From: Actinomycetes bacterium
Lineage (GTDB): Bacteria > Actinomycetota > Actinomycetes > Actinomycetales > JAJYRW01
Assembly (NCBI GenBank): GCA_021793895.1
Contig: JAJYRW010000025.1
Span: forward strand, 1 to 11,884
Length of the DNA: 11,884 nt
Direction of reading: 5' to 3'
The notes under the pieces are model-generated. The model worked only from the letters and a program-made list of their open reading frames with translations, did not search any database and was not told the origin of the DNA. The position numbers were made by a program, and so were the translations under genes. Below, piece after piece: positions 1 through 6,541 of the stretch; the stretch's first letter is position 1; each line of letters begins with the position of its first letter.

Positions 1-150
1 GCTGCCCGGCCGCCGGGTTCACGCCCCGGCCAGCCGCAAAGCACCGGCCAGCCGCAAAGCACCGGCCAAGCGCCGGGTCAAACCCCGGGCCAAGCTCCCA
101 ATCAAAGCCCTGCCGGGCCGGGATCTTCCACCGCCAATCCGGAAGGTTAA
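1..150 (+). CDS. C-terminal tail of an unidentified upstream protein (partial)
   Basis: Frame 1 is open from the window edge to a TAA at 148-150, giving 49 residues with no recognisable domain. The sequence is low in complexity and rich in Pro, Gln, Gly, Ser and Thr, with a repeated QPQSTG unit followed by GQAPGQTPGQAPNQ. That is typical of a disordered tail. The stop lies 3 nt before the GTG of the DUF3159 gene, so the two are probably co-transcribed. In mycobacteria, from memory, an OB-fold protein and a DUF3710 protein lie just upstream of the DUF3159 gene, so one of these is the most likely identity, but nothing in this tail proves it. Codon use and the perfect downstream spacing support real coding. 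The start lies outside the window. Confidence 0.7.
   Translation, partial: AARPPGSRPGQPQSTGQPQSTGQAPGQTPGQAPNQSPAGPGSSTANPEG
31..66 (+). repeat. Perfect 18-bp tandem repeat, two copies
   Basis: The unit cagccgcaaagcaccggc occurs at 31-48 and again at 49-66 without a mismatch. It encodes QPQSTG twice in the disordered tail of the upstream protein. Looser GQ-P-G units continue to about position 95. Being a multiple of three, the repeat can change copy number without shifting the frame. Confidence 0.9.
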
Positions 151-153
151 CTT

Positions 154-858
154 GTGGCCGCACCCGATGAAATGAAGGCCACGACGCCCGATGACACGAA
201 GGCCACGGCGCCCGAGACTTCCACCGTCCCGAAGCGGGGCGTGGGCGCTATCGCGTCGGAGGACTTCTCAGCGCTGACGGCAGTTGGCGGTGTGCGCGGA
301 CTCATCGAATCAGTTCTTCCCGGACTGGTTTTTGTTGTCCTATATTTACTGACCTACGACCTAACCATTTCGCTGGTTAGCTCGCTGGGGGTTGCCGTCA
401 TCGCAACCGTGGCGCGGCTCATTTCCGGTACCACGCTGCAACAGGCATTTGCAGGATTTTTCGGAGTCGCAATTGGTGCGTTTTGGGCATGGCGCACCGG
501 GGAAGCGCAAGACTATTTCGCATTTGGATTGTGGACGAACGCCGCATACCTGGCTGGCTGTCTTATTTCCATGGTCGCGCGCTGGCCACTCGTTGGCATT
601 ATCGTGGGCGTCTTGACTGGAAAACCGAGCCAGTGGCGGGCTCATCCGGCGCAGCGCCGCGCCTACACCTGGGCAACGGGCGTGTGGGCGGTGCTATTTG
701 CGGCGCGGTTGGCCGTGCAGTTGCCCCTGTACTTGGGCGCATCGGTGGGGTGGCTGGGCTCTATGCGCCTTTTAATGGGCGTGCCCCTGTGGGCTTTGGC
801 ATTGTGGATCACTTGGCTCCTAGTTCGAGGACCCATGCGCAGCGAGGAGGAAAAGTGA
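154..858 (+). CDS. DUF3159 family integral membrane protein
   Basis: The product has 234 residues. The first 35 or so are hydrophilic and repetitive; the rest is hydrophobic with about five or six predicted membrane segments (roughly residues 53-67, 69-88, 97-113, 125-155, 172-193 and 205-225). The pattern around SVLPGLVFVVLYLLT and the later WRAHPAQRRAYTWATGVW stretch resembles the actinobacterial DUF3159 family, whose biochemical role is unknown. The GTG start is chosen because GGAAGG at 141-146 sits 7 nt upstream and it follows the preceding stop by 3 nt. An ATG at 172 is an alternative start. The end overlaps mgtE by 4 nt, so translation is probably coupled. In mycobacteria, as I recall, this family sits beside the Trk potassium genes; here the neighbour is a magnesium transporter, which suggests an ion-transport or envelope context (inference). 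Confidence 0.8.
   Translation: MAAPDEMKATTPDDTKATAPETSTVPKRGVGAIASEDFSALTAVGGVRGLIESVLPGLVFVVLYLLTYDLTISLVSSLGVAVIATVARLISGTTLQQAFAGFFGVAIGAFWAWRTGEAQDYFAFGLWTNAAYLAGCLISMVARWPLVGIIVGVLTGKPSQWRAHPAQRRAYTWATGVWAVLFAARLAVQLPLYLGASVGWLGSMRLLMGVPLWALALWITWLLVRGPMRSEEEK
163..210 (+). repeat. 24-bp imperfect tandem repeat in the N-terminus of the DUF3159 gene
   Basis: Bases 163-186 and 187-210 match at 21 of 24 positions and encode PDEMKATT then PDDTKATA. A partial third copy (PE) follows. The repeat lies in the hydrophilic N-terminal segment ahead of the first membrane helix and keeps the frame. Confidence 0.85.
844..850 (+). promoter_or_regulatory. Ribosome binding site fixing the mgtE start
   Basis: GAGGAGG lies inside the last codons of the DUF3159 gene, 4 nt before the GTG at 855. 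The GTGA overlap (start 855-857, stop 856-858) is a standard translational-coupling junction. It excludes the much longer open frame upstream as real coding. Confidence 0.8.
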
Positions 859-2207
859 CAGCACCCGCCCCGCACGATCCCAACGGCTATGACGCACCGC
901 CTCCGGATTACGGCAGTGAACTGCACGCGCTGCAGGACCACTTTGCCGAACTCGACATCGTCACCATTGGTGAAGAACTGGGCCGGATGGACCGCGTGGA
1001 GCGAGCCTCGGCTTTTCGCCTCCTGCCTAAAGACCGCGCCCTGGAGGTCTTCGAAGACCTTGACGTCCCGCTGCAACACGAGCTGATTGAGGAATTACGC
1101 GGCGCGGCCACGGCAGAAATTTTCATCGCCCTGGACCCCGATGACCGCGCCTCCATGCTGGAGGAGCTGCCCGCGGGAATCGTCGCGCAACTACTTTCCG
1201 GGCTCTCCCGCCACGAGCGGGATATGACAACGGACCTGCTGGGCTACCCCGAGCGCTCAATTGGGCGCCGCATGACGCCCGAAGTTGTCCACATTCCCGG
1301 TAACGCGACGGTCGGCCAAGCTCTTGCCCGGGTGCGCGCGCAGGGGCACGATGCCGAAACCATTTACGTCCTGCCGGTGGTCGGGGAGGGACGCAAAGTC
1401 ACCGGAGTCGTTTCTCTGCGCCGACTCTTTTTGACCCCGGACGATGTGCGCGTGGGCGAAGTCTCATCGGAGCCAGTGATGGTTCGAGCTCGCGACGACC
1501 AGGAAGATGCCGCTCGCGTCGTGCGCGATAACGGCATGATCGCCGTGCCGGTCGTTGATGATGAAGAGCGGCTTTTGGGAATTTTGACGGTTGATGACGC
1601 GATGCGCATCTTGGCGCAGGAAGAGGCCGAAGACGCCGCGCGCACCGGTGCGACCGCGCCCCTGGGCCGGCCCTATCTATCCGTTGGTCCCTTCGCGCTG
1701 GTCAAGGCGCGGGTGGGCTGGCTGCTGATCCTGGTCGCCGCAGCGACGCTGACGGTTAATGTTTTAAACCACTTCGAAGACGCCCTGGACCAGGTTGTCG
1801 CCCTGGCGCTGTTCGTGCCGCTGCTCATTGGAACGGGCGGTAACGCGGGATCGCAGTCCGCAACCACGGTGGTGCGCGCCTTAGCCATGGGGGAGGTGCG
1901 CAGCGGGGATTTTTTGCGCGTTTTGATGCGCGAGATGTCAACCGGTGCCCTGCTGGGGGTCACTTTGGCAGGTGTCGGGTTCTTTCCCGCGGCCCTCTTT
2001 GTCGGCTGGGCGATGGCCGCGGTGGTGGCCGTCACCGTAATTTCGATTTGTATTCTTGCCACCTCAGTGGGCTCGCTCATTCCCATGATCGCGCGCTGGG
2101 CCGGGGTGGATCCGGCCGTGGTCAGCGCCCCGTTTATCTCCACGGTCGTGGACGCCACCGGGCTCATTGTCTACTTTTTGGTCGCTCAGGCCATTTTGGG
2201 CATTTAA
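855..2207 (+). CDS. mgtE: Magnesium transporter MgtE
   Basis: The product has 450 residues, the usual MgtE length. It is a homodimeric Mg2+ channel of the cytoplasmic membrane, gated by cytosolic Mg2+. From the N-terminus: a short Pro/Asp-rich leader (1-22); an acidic helical MgtE N domain (about 23-135, with LPKDRALEVFEDL and LDPDDRASMLEELP); two CBS domains (about 140-195 and 200-256); a plug-like linker; and a five-helix membrane domain (about 285-450). The pore signature GTGGNAGSQSATTVVRALA is at 326-344. The pore aspartate expected in the last helix is D433 in VVDATGLIVYF, equivalent to the Mg2+-binding Asp of the Thermus protein. All key positions look intact. The gene is coupled to the DUF3159 gene by a 4-nt overlap and is followed after 1 nt by the methyltransferase. 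No M-box-like leader is possible at this junction, so control is probably by operon expression plus protein-level gating. Confidence 0.95.
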   Translation: MTAPAPHDPNGYDAPPPDYGSELHALQDHFAELDIVTIGEELGRMDRVERASAFRLLPKDRALEVFEDLDVPLQHELIEELRGAATAEIFIALDPDDRASMLEELPAGIVAQLLSGLSRHERDMTTDLLGYPERSIGRRMTPEVVHIPGNATVGQALARVRAQGHDAETIYVLPVVGEGRKVTGVVSLRRLFLTPDDVRVGEVSSEPVMVRARDDQEDAARVVRDNGMIAVPVVDDEERLLGILTVDDAMRILAQEEAEDAARTGATAPLGRPYLSVGPFALVKARVGWLLILVAAATLTVNVLNHFEDALDQVVALALFVPLLIGTGGNAGSQSATTVVRALAMGEVRSGDFLRVLMREMSTGALLGVTLAGVGFFPAALFVGWAMAAVVAVTVISICILATSVGSLIPMIARWAGVDPAVVSAPFISTVVDATGLIVYFLVAQAILGI

Positions 2208-2208
2208 C

Positions 2209-3543
2209 TTGGAGGACTTCAGTTCCGAAAACGGCGACCTGGAAGTTGGGGTCGAGCGCACATTAATTTTGGACGGCGTCGCGCACCGCGGCTATGCCGT
2301 GGGCCGGGATTCGGGTCGGGTGGTGTTCGTGCGCGGCGGCATTCCGGGGGAAGTCGTGCGGGTTCGCATTACGCGCCGCGGCCCGAAGGGCCGTTTTTGG
2401 TACGCCGACACTTTAAGAGTTTTGGAAGCATCGGCGGACCGGGTTGTCCACCCCTGGCCCATCGCCGCGCTGGCTTCGGATGATGACGGAGCGCATCCAG
2501 TTACGGCGCCGGTCGGTGGGCTCGACCTGGGGCATATTTCATTGGCCGGCGGCCGGCACTGGAAAGGCGAAGTTGTGCGCGACCAGCTGCGCAAAATTGG
2601 GCGCCTTACCTGGCCTGAAGTGGTGGTTGAAGCCGCACCCGGGGATGAAGAAAACTCCGGGCTCCGCTGGCGCACTCGTGTGCAACTGGCGGTGGACGCC
2701 CAGGGACGAGCCGGTATGCGGCCCCACCGCTCCCATGACGTGATTGCGCTTGACGAGCTCCCCATCGCGGTGCCCGCAATTGCACAGCTGGACCTTTTTG
2801 GCCGCAAGTGGCCACCAGGGGCAAAACTGCAGATCGCCCTGCCCAGCGCTAGCGCCCCATTTATTGCAGTCAATGGCCAGCCCTGGAATCCGGGTAAGGG
2901 CGCTAGTGAGCGCGGTGCCCGGCGCGCCAGCAGTGCGCCGCAGCGCCGATACGTGCGGGAAAAGGTGACGGCCCAGGTGGCGGGCCAAGCCGTCACCGCC
3001 CAGTTTCAGGTCGCGGGTACTGGCTTTTGGCAGGTCCACCGCCTTGCCCCGCAAATCCTGGCTGAGGCTGTACTCAAGGCGGCTGATGTCCAGGTTGGCG
3101 AACACGTTATCGATCTATATGCGGGTGTGGGACTGTTTGCGAAGTTTCTCCACGCCGTGATCGGCCCCACCGGGCGCATTACCGCCATCGAGTCCGATGC
3201 GAACGCGATGCGCGCCGCCCGCCGCAATTTCCATGCCGCAAAAAACGTCGACCTCGTTACGGCAGATGTGCGCCATCTGGCCCGCAACGATGAATTACCC
3301 AAGGGAAGTGTCGTCGTCCTTGATCCACCGCGAGCGGGAGCTGGAGCCGAGGTGGTGCGCGCAATAGCGGCGCGGCACCCGCGCAAAATCGTGCACGTTT
3401 CTTGCGATCCAGCCACGTTCGCCCGCGATGTACGCACCTATTACGAACTGGGCTGGCAGATGACGGAATTGCGCGCCTTTGACCTGTATCCGCTTACCCA
3501 CCATGTCGAGACGCTCGGCGTCTTCCAACCGGTGGTATCTTGA
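2209..3543 (+). CDS. TRAM-domain RNA (uracil-5-)-methyltransferase, TrmA/RlmCD family
   Basis: This is an S-adenosylmethionine-dependent enzyme expected to form 5-methyluridine in rRNA or tRNA; the exact target cannot be read from sequence. From the TTG at 2209 it has 444 residues: an N-terminal TRAM domain (about 13-80), a central region, and a Rossmann methyltransferase domain. Visible motifs are VIDLYAGVG at 300-308 (SAM binding), DPPRAG from 372, the catalytic nucleophile C399 in [11 protein letters not shown], and the C-terminal HHVET with base E434. C399 is the only cysteine in the protein. The Fe-S cluster cysteines of RlmD-type enzymes are absent: the usual CGGC position reads VGGL at 102-105. 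The start is uncertain. TTG 2209, 1 nt after the mgtE stop with a weak GGG upstream, is preferred; TTG 2167 lies inside mgtE. The gene is the last member of the compact set, before a palindrome that overlaps its stop. Confidence 0.88.
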   Translation: MEDFSSENGDLEVGVERTLILDGVAHRGYAVGRDSGRVVFVRGGIPGEVVRVRITRRGPKGRFWYADTLRVLEASADRVVHPWPIAALASDDDGAHPVTAPVGGLDLGHISLAGGRHWKGEVVRDQLRKIGRLTWPEVVVEAAPGDEENSGLRWRTRVQLAVDAQGRAGMRPHRSHDVIALDELPIAVPAIAQLDLFGRKWPPGAKLQIALPSASAPFIAVNGQPWNPGKGASERGARRASSAPQRRYVREKVTAQVAGQAVTAQFQVAGTGFWQVHRLAPQILAEAVLKAADVQVGEHVIDLYAGVGLFAKFLHAVIGPTGRITAIESDANAMRAARRNFHAAKNVDLVTADVRHLARNDELPKGSVVVLDPPRAGAGAEVVRAIAARHPRKIVHVSCDPATFARDVRTYYELGWQMTELRAFDLYPLTHHVETLGVFQPVVS

Positions 3544-3553
3544 TGTCAAGATA
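3536..3553. promoter_or_regulatory. 18-bp palindrome, candidate operator for aconitase
   Basis: TATCTTGA (3536-3543) and TCAAGATA (3546-3553) are perfect 8-bp inverted arms around a TG spacer. The left arm contains the last codons and stop of the methyltransferase. The right arm overlaps a GATAAT that could serve as a -10 element, although I see no good -35 element. The palindrome ends 24 nt before the aconitase GTG. An 8+8 palindrome in this place is operator-like; the regulator is not identified. Confidence 0.6.
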
Positions 3554-3565
3554 ATTTATTTGTCT

Positions 3566-3570
3566 GGAGG
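3566..3570 (+). promoter_or_regulatory. Ribosome binding site fixing the aconitase start
   Basis: GGAGG is 7 nt upstream of GTG 3578. It supports that start over upstream in-frame codons that would overlap the end of the methyltransferase gene. Confidence 0.85.
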
Positions 3571-3577
3571 AACACAC

Positions 3578-6394
3578 GTGAGTATTGATTCATTCGGAGC
3601 GAAGGGTCACCTGGAAGTAGGTGGCGACAAGTACGAGATTTTCCGGTTAGACGCGGTACCGGGTCTGGAGCGGCTTCCCTTTAGTTTGAAGGTGCTGGCC
3701 GAGAATCTGCTGCGCACCGAGGACGGCGCGAACATCACCGCCGACCACGTGCGCGCCCTGGCCCAGTGGGACCCGCAAGGCGATCCTTCGACCGAAATTC
3801 AATTCACTCCTGCTCGTGTGATCATGCAGGACTTTACGGGTGTGCCCTGCGTGGTGGACCTGGCCACCATGCGGGAGGCAGTTCGCGACTTGGGCGGCGA
3901 TGCGGCAAAGATCAACCCGCTGGCACCGGCCGAGTTAGTAATCGATCACTCCGTGCAAATTGACGTTTTCGGCCAGGCGGACGCCTTCCAGCGCAACGTC
4001 GCCAAAGAGTATGAGCGCAATCACGAGCGCTATCAGTTCCTGCGCTGGGGCCAAAGCGCATTCAACGACTTCAAGGTCGTACCCCCGGGCACCGGAATTG
4101 TCCACCAGGTCAACATTGAATACCTCGCGCGGGTTGTCATGACCCGCGAAACCGACGGGGTCTTGCGTGCCTACCCCGATACGTGCGTGGGAACTGACTC
4201 CCACACCACCATGGTTAACGGCCTGGGCGTGCTGGGCTGGGGAGTGGGCGGCATTGAGGCGGAAGCCGCGATGCTGGGCCAGCCCGTCTCGATGCTCATC
4301 CCGCGGGTAGTGGGCTTTAAACTCAAGGGCGAAATTCCCACCGGTGTAACCGCGACCGATGTGGTCCTTACCATCACCGAAAAGCTGCGCGAACACGGTG
4401 TAGTGGGCAAGTTCGTGGAGTTCTACGGCGAGGGGGTATCCGAAGTTCCCCTGGCCAACCGCGCAACAATCGGCAATATGAGCCCCGAGTTTGGCTCCAC
4501 CGCCGCCATGTTCCCCATTGACGATGTCACGCTGGATTATCTGCGCTTAACCGGGCGCGATGAGGAGCAGGTGGCCCTCGTAGAGGCCTACGCCAAGGAG
4601 CAGGGCATGTGGCTGGCTCCGGGCGAAGAAGACTACATTGAGCCGACCTACTCCGAGTACCTCGAACTCGACCTGGCGACGGTAGTTCCCTCCATCGCTG
4701 GCCCCAAGCGTCCGCAAGACCGCATCTCGGTCACCCAAGCGAAGGAACAGTTCCGCGCCGACTTAAAGAACTACGTCGTAGATGGTCACGACATCGATAA
4801 GAGCTCAGTTGATGAGGAACTGGACGATACGTTCCCCGCTTCCGATCCGCTGACTCCGATTGCCAATGGTGAGTCCGCACTAGATAAGCCGTCGCACTCG
4901 GTGCTGGCCAGCGCCAATGGGCGCGCCTCAAAGCGGGTTACGGTAACCGAGGCGGACGGTTCCACCTACGAACTGGATCATGGTCGGGTAGCGATCGCCT
5001 CGATCACCTCGTGTACCAACACTTCCAACCCCGAGGTCATGCTGGCCGCCGGATTACTGGCCCGCAACGCCCGTGCAAAGGGCTTGCAATCCAAGCCCTG
5101 GGTTAAAACCTCAATGGCGCCCGGCTCGCAGGTAGTGACCAACTACTACAACAAGGCCAATTTATGGCCCGATTTGGAAGCCCTGGGCTTCCACCTCGTC
5201 GGCTACGGCTGCACCACCTGCATTGGAAACTCCGGGCCCCTGCCCGAAGAGGTCTCCGAGGTTGTCAATGAACACGACCTGTCGGTGGTATCGGTGCTTT
5301 CCGGTAACCGGAACTTCGAGGGCCGAATCAACCCCGATGTCAAGATGAACTACCTGGCCTCCCCGCCGCTGGTCATCGCCTACGCGCTGGCCGGAACGAT
5401 GGACTTCGATTTCGCGTCCGAACCGCTGGGCCATGATCAAGACGGAAACCCGGTTTATCTGCACGACATCTGGCCCTCCACCGAGGAGGTCCAAGACACG
5501 ATCAAGTCTTCGATCACGCGCGAGATGTTCACCGAGGACTATTCAGACGTCTTCGCCGGTGATGAGCGCTGGCGCGAACTGGATACCCCCGCCGGTGACG
5601 TTTTTGACTGGGACGACGCCTCGACCTACGTGCGCAAGCCACCATATTTCGAGGGAATGGGAATCACCCCGGAGGAAGTAACCGATATTAAGGGTGCACG
5701 CGTCCTGGCCAAACTGGGCGATTCGGTCACGACCGACCATATTTCTCCCGCGGGTGCGATTCGCGCTGATTCTCCGGCCGGCAAGTACCTGCTAGAAAAC
5801 GGCGTGGATCGCCGGGACTTCAACTCTTATGGCTCGCGCCGTGGTAACCACGAGGTAATGATTCGCGGGACGTTTGCCAACATCCGCCTGCGAAACCAGT
5901 TGCTTGACGGAGTAGAGGGTGGATTCACGCTCAATCACCTCACCGGTGAACAAGACACCATCTATGACGCCGCGCAGGATTACGCTGCTCAAGACATCCC
6001 GCTGGTCGTACTGGCCGGTAAGGAATACGGGTCTGGTTCTAGCCGCGACTGGGCCGCTAAGGGCACCCTGTTGCTGGGCGTGCGGGCCGTGATCACCGAG
6101 AGTTTCGAGCGCATTCACCGCTCCAACCTCATTGGTATGGGCGTGCTGCCGCTGGAATTCCCGGAAGGCGAAAACGCGGACAGCCTCGGGTTAGATGGCA
6201 CCGAAACCTTCGACATCGTCGGAATTACTGCCCTGAACGATCAGATTCCCGAAACGGTGCATGTCACTGCCACGCGCGAAGATGGCACCAAGGTCGAGTT
6301 TGACGCCGTTGTCCGCATTGATACCCCGGGCGAAGCCGACTACTACCGCCACGGTGGCATCTTGCAGTATGTTCTGCGGCAGTTGGCTGCCTAA
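3578..6394 (+). CDS. acnA: Aconitate hydratase (aconitase A/IRP1 type)
   Basis: The cytoplasmic TCA-cycle enzyme that interconverts citrate and isocitrate through cis-aconitate. It has 938 residues, somewhat longer than the roughly 890 of Escherichia coli AcnA. The 4Fe-4S ligands are C479 ([14 protein letters not shown]) and C545 and C548 ([14 protein letters not shown]). Substrate-site signatures [21 protein letters not shown] and, in the C-terminal swivel domain, [13 protein letters not shown] and [21 protein letters not shown] are intact. The region between GPKRPQDR (from 375) and C479 is about 35 residues longer than I recall for IRP1-type enzymes and includes DDTFPASDP (416-424). The GTG start is supported by GGAGG 7 nt upstream and by the position where family similarity begins. 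The gene is separated from the methyltransferase by only 34 nt, but an operator-like palindrome lies in between, so it may have its own regulated promoter. The stop region is tandemly duplicated downstream. Confidence 0.97.
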   Translation: MSIDSFGAKGHLEVGGDKYEIFRLDAVPGLERLPFSLKVLAENLLRTEDGANITADHVRALAQWDPQGDPSTEIQFTPARVIMQDFTGVPCVVDLATMREAVRDLGGDAAKINPLAPAELVIDHSVQIDVFGQADAFQRNVAKEYERNHERYQFLRWGQSAFNDFKVVPPGTGIVHQVNIEYLARVVMTRETDGVLRAYPDTCVGTDSHTTMVNGLGVLGWGVGGIEAEAAMLGQPVSMLIPRVVGFKLKGEIPTGVTATDVVLTITEKLREHGVVGKFVEFYGEGVSEVPLANRATIGNMSPEFGSTAAMFPIDDVTLDYLRLTGRDEEQVALVEAYAKEQGMWLAPGEEDYIEPTYSEYLELDLATVVPSIAGPKRPQDRISVTQAKEQFRADLKNYVVDGHDIDKSSVDEELDDTFPASDPLTPIANGESALDKPSHSVLASANGRASKRVTVTEADGSTYELDHGRVAIASITSCTNTSNPEVMLAAGLLARNARAKGLQSKPWVKTSMAPGSQVVTNYYNKANLWPDLEALGFHLVGYGCTTCIGNSGPLPEEVSEVVNEHDLSVVSVLSGNRNFEGRINPDVKMNYLASPPLVIAYALAGTMDFDFASEPLGHDQDGNPVYLHDIWPSTEEVQDTIKSSITREMFTEDYSDVFAGDERWRELDTPAGDVFDWDDASTYVRKPPYFEGMGITPEEVTDIKGARVLAKLGDSVTTDHISPAGAIRADSPAGKYLLENGVDRRDFNSYGSRRGNHEVMIRGTFANIRLRNQLLDGVEGGFTLNHLTGEQDTIYDAAQDYAAQDIPLVVLAGKEYGSGSSRDWAAKGTLLLGVRAVITESFERIHRSNLIGMGVLPLEFPEGENADSLGLDGTETFDIVGITALNDQIPETVHVTATREDGTKVEFDAVVRIDTPGEADYYRHGGILQYVLRQLAA

Positions 6395-6419
6395 TGTATT
6401 GCGGCAGTTAGTTGCCGAA
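6370..6419 (+). repeat. 25-bp tandem duplication spanning the aconitase stop codon
   Basis: Bases 6370-6394, which end exactly at the TAA, and the immediately adjacent 6395-6419 match at 20 of 25 positions. Both copies contain ggcag-N4-(c/t)tgcc, which can fold into a 5-bp hairpin, with a G-U pair in the second copy. The second copy is out of frame and beyond the stop, so the identity is not explained by coding. Confidence 0.75.
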
Positions 6420-6453
6420 CGCGAACTTTTAGCACGGCTGAGAGTTTGCACTG

Positions 6454-6506
6454 GACGGTTACCCGGGCACGCAGCGTATGGTTAGGTGCGTGCCCGGTAA
6501 ACCGTC
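6454..6506 (+). terminator. Long imperfect hairpin between acnA and dxs (terminator or dxs leader element)
   Basis: The arms at 6454-6473 and 6487-6506 pair at 18 of 20 positions. An upper 11-bp stem (ccgggcacgca with tgcgtgcccgg) and a lower 7-bp stem (gacggtt with aaccgtc) are separated by a 2x2 mismatch, with a 13-nt loop. No T-tract follows: the next bases are gttgctgcgc. It is either a U-less actinobacterial terminator for acnA or a structured leader ending 35 nt before the dxs start. Confidence 0.6.
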
Positions 6507-6541
6507 GTTGCTGCGCAGATAAGAACGGAGAGTAATTACCC

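Noticed and set aside
483..854. Upstream extension of the mgtE reading frame by 124 codons
   Set aside because: It overlaps the DUF3159 gene out of frame and shows no MgtE similarity. GTG 855 has a good ribosome binding site and gives the normal family length.
1673..2167. 164-residue minus-strand open frame opposite mgtE
   Set aside because: It is antisense to the well-supported MgtE membrane domain, rich in Thr/Ala/Arg/Pro as expected from reverse reading, and has no convincing start context.
3479..3577. In-frame extension of aconitase into the methyltransferase gene
   Set aside because: It would overlap the preceding coding end and the palindrome. GTG 3578 has GGAGG at ideal spacing and matches where similarity begins.
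6436..6444. ggctgagag ahead of dxs, reminiscent of the CUGAGA box of a TPP riboswitch
   Set aside because: The partner conserved elements of the THI-box (the GGGGUGC-like 5' box and the ACCUGA...GAUAAUGC-like 3' box) are absent, so the hexamer is probably coincidental.
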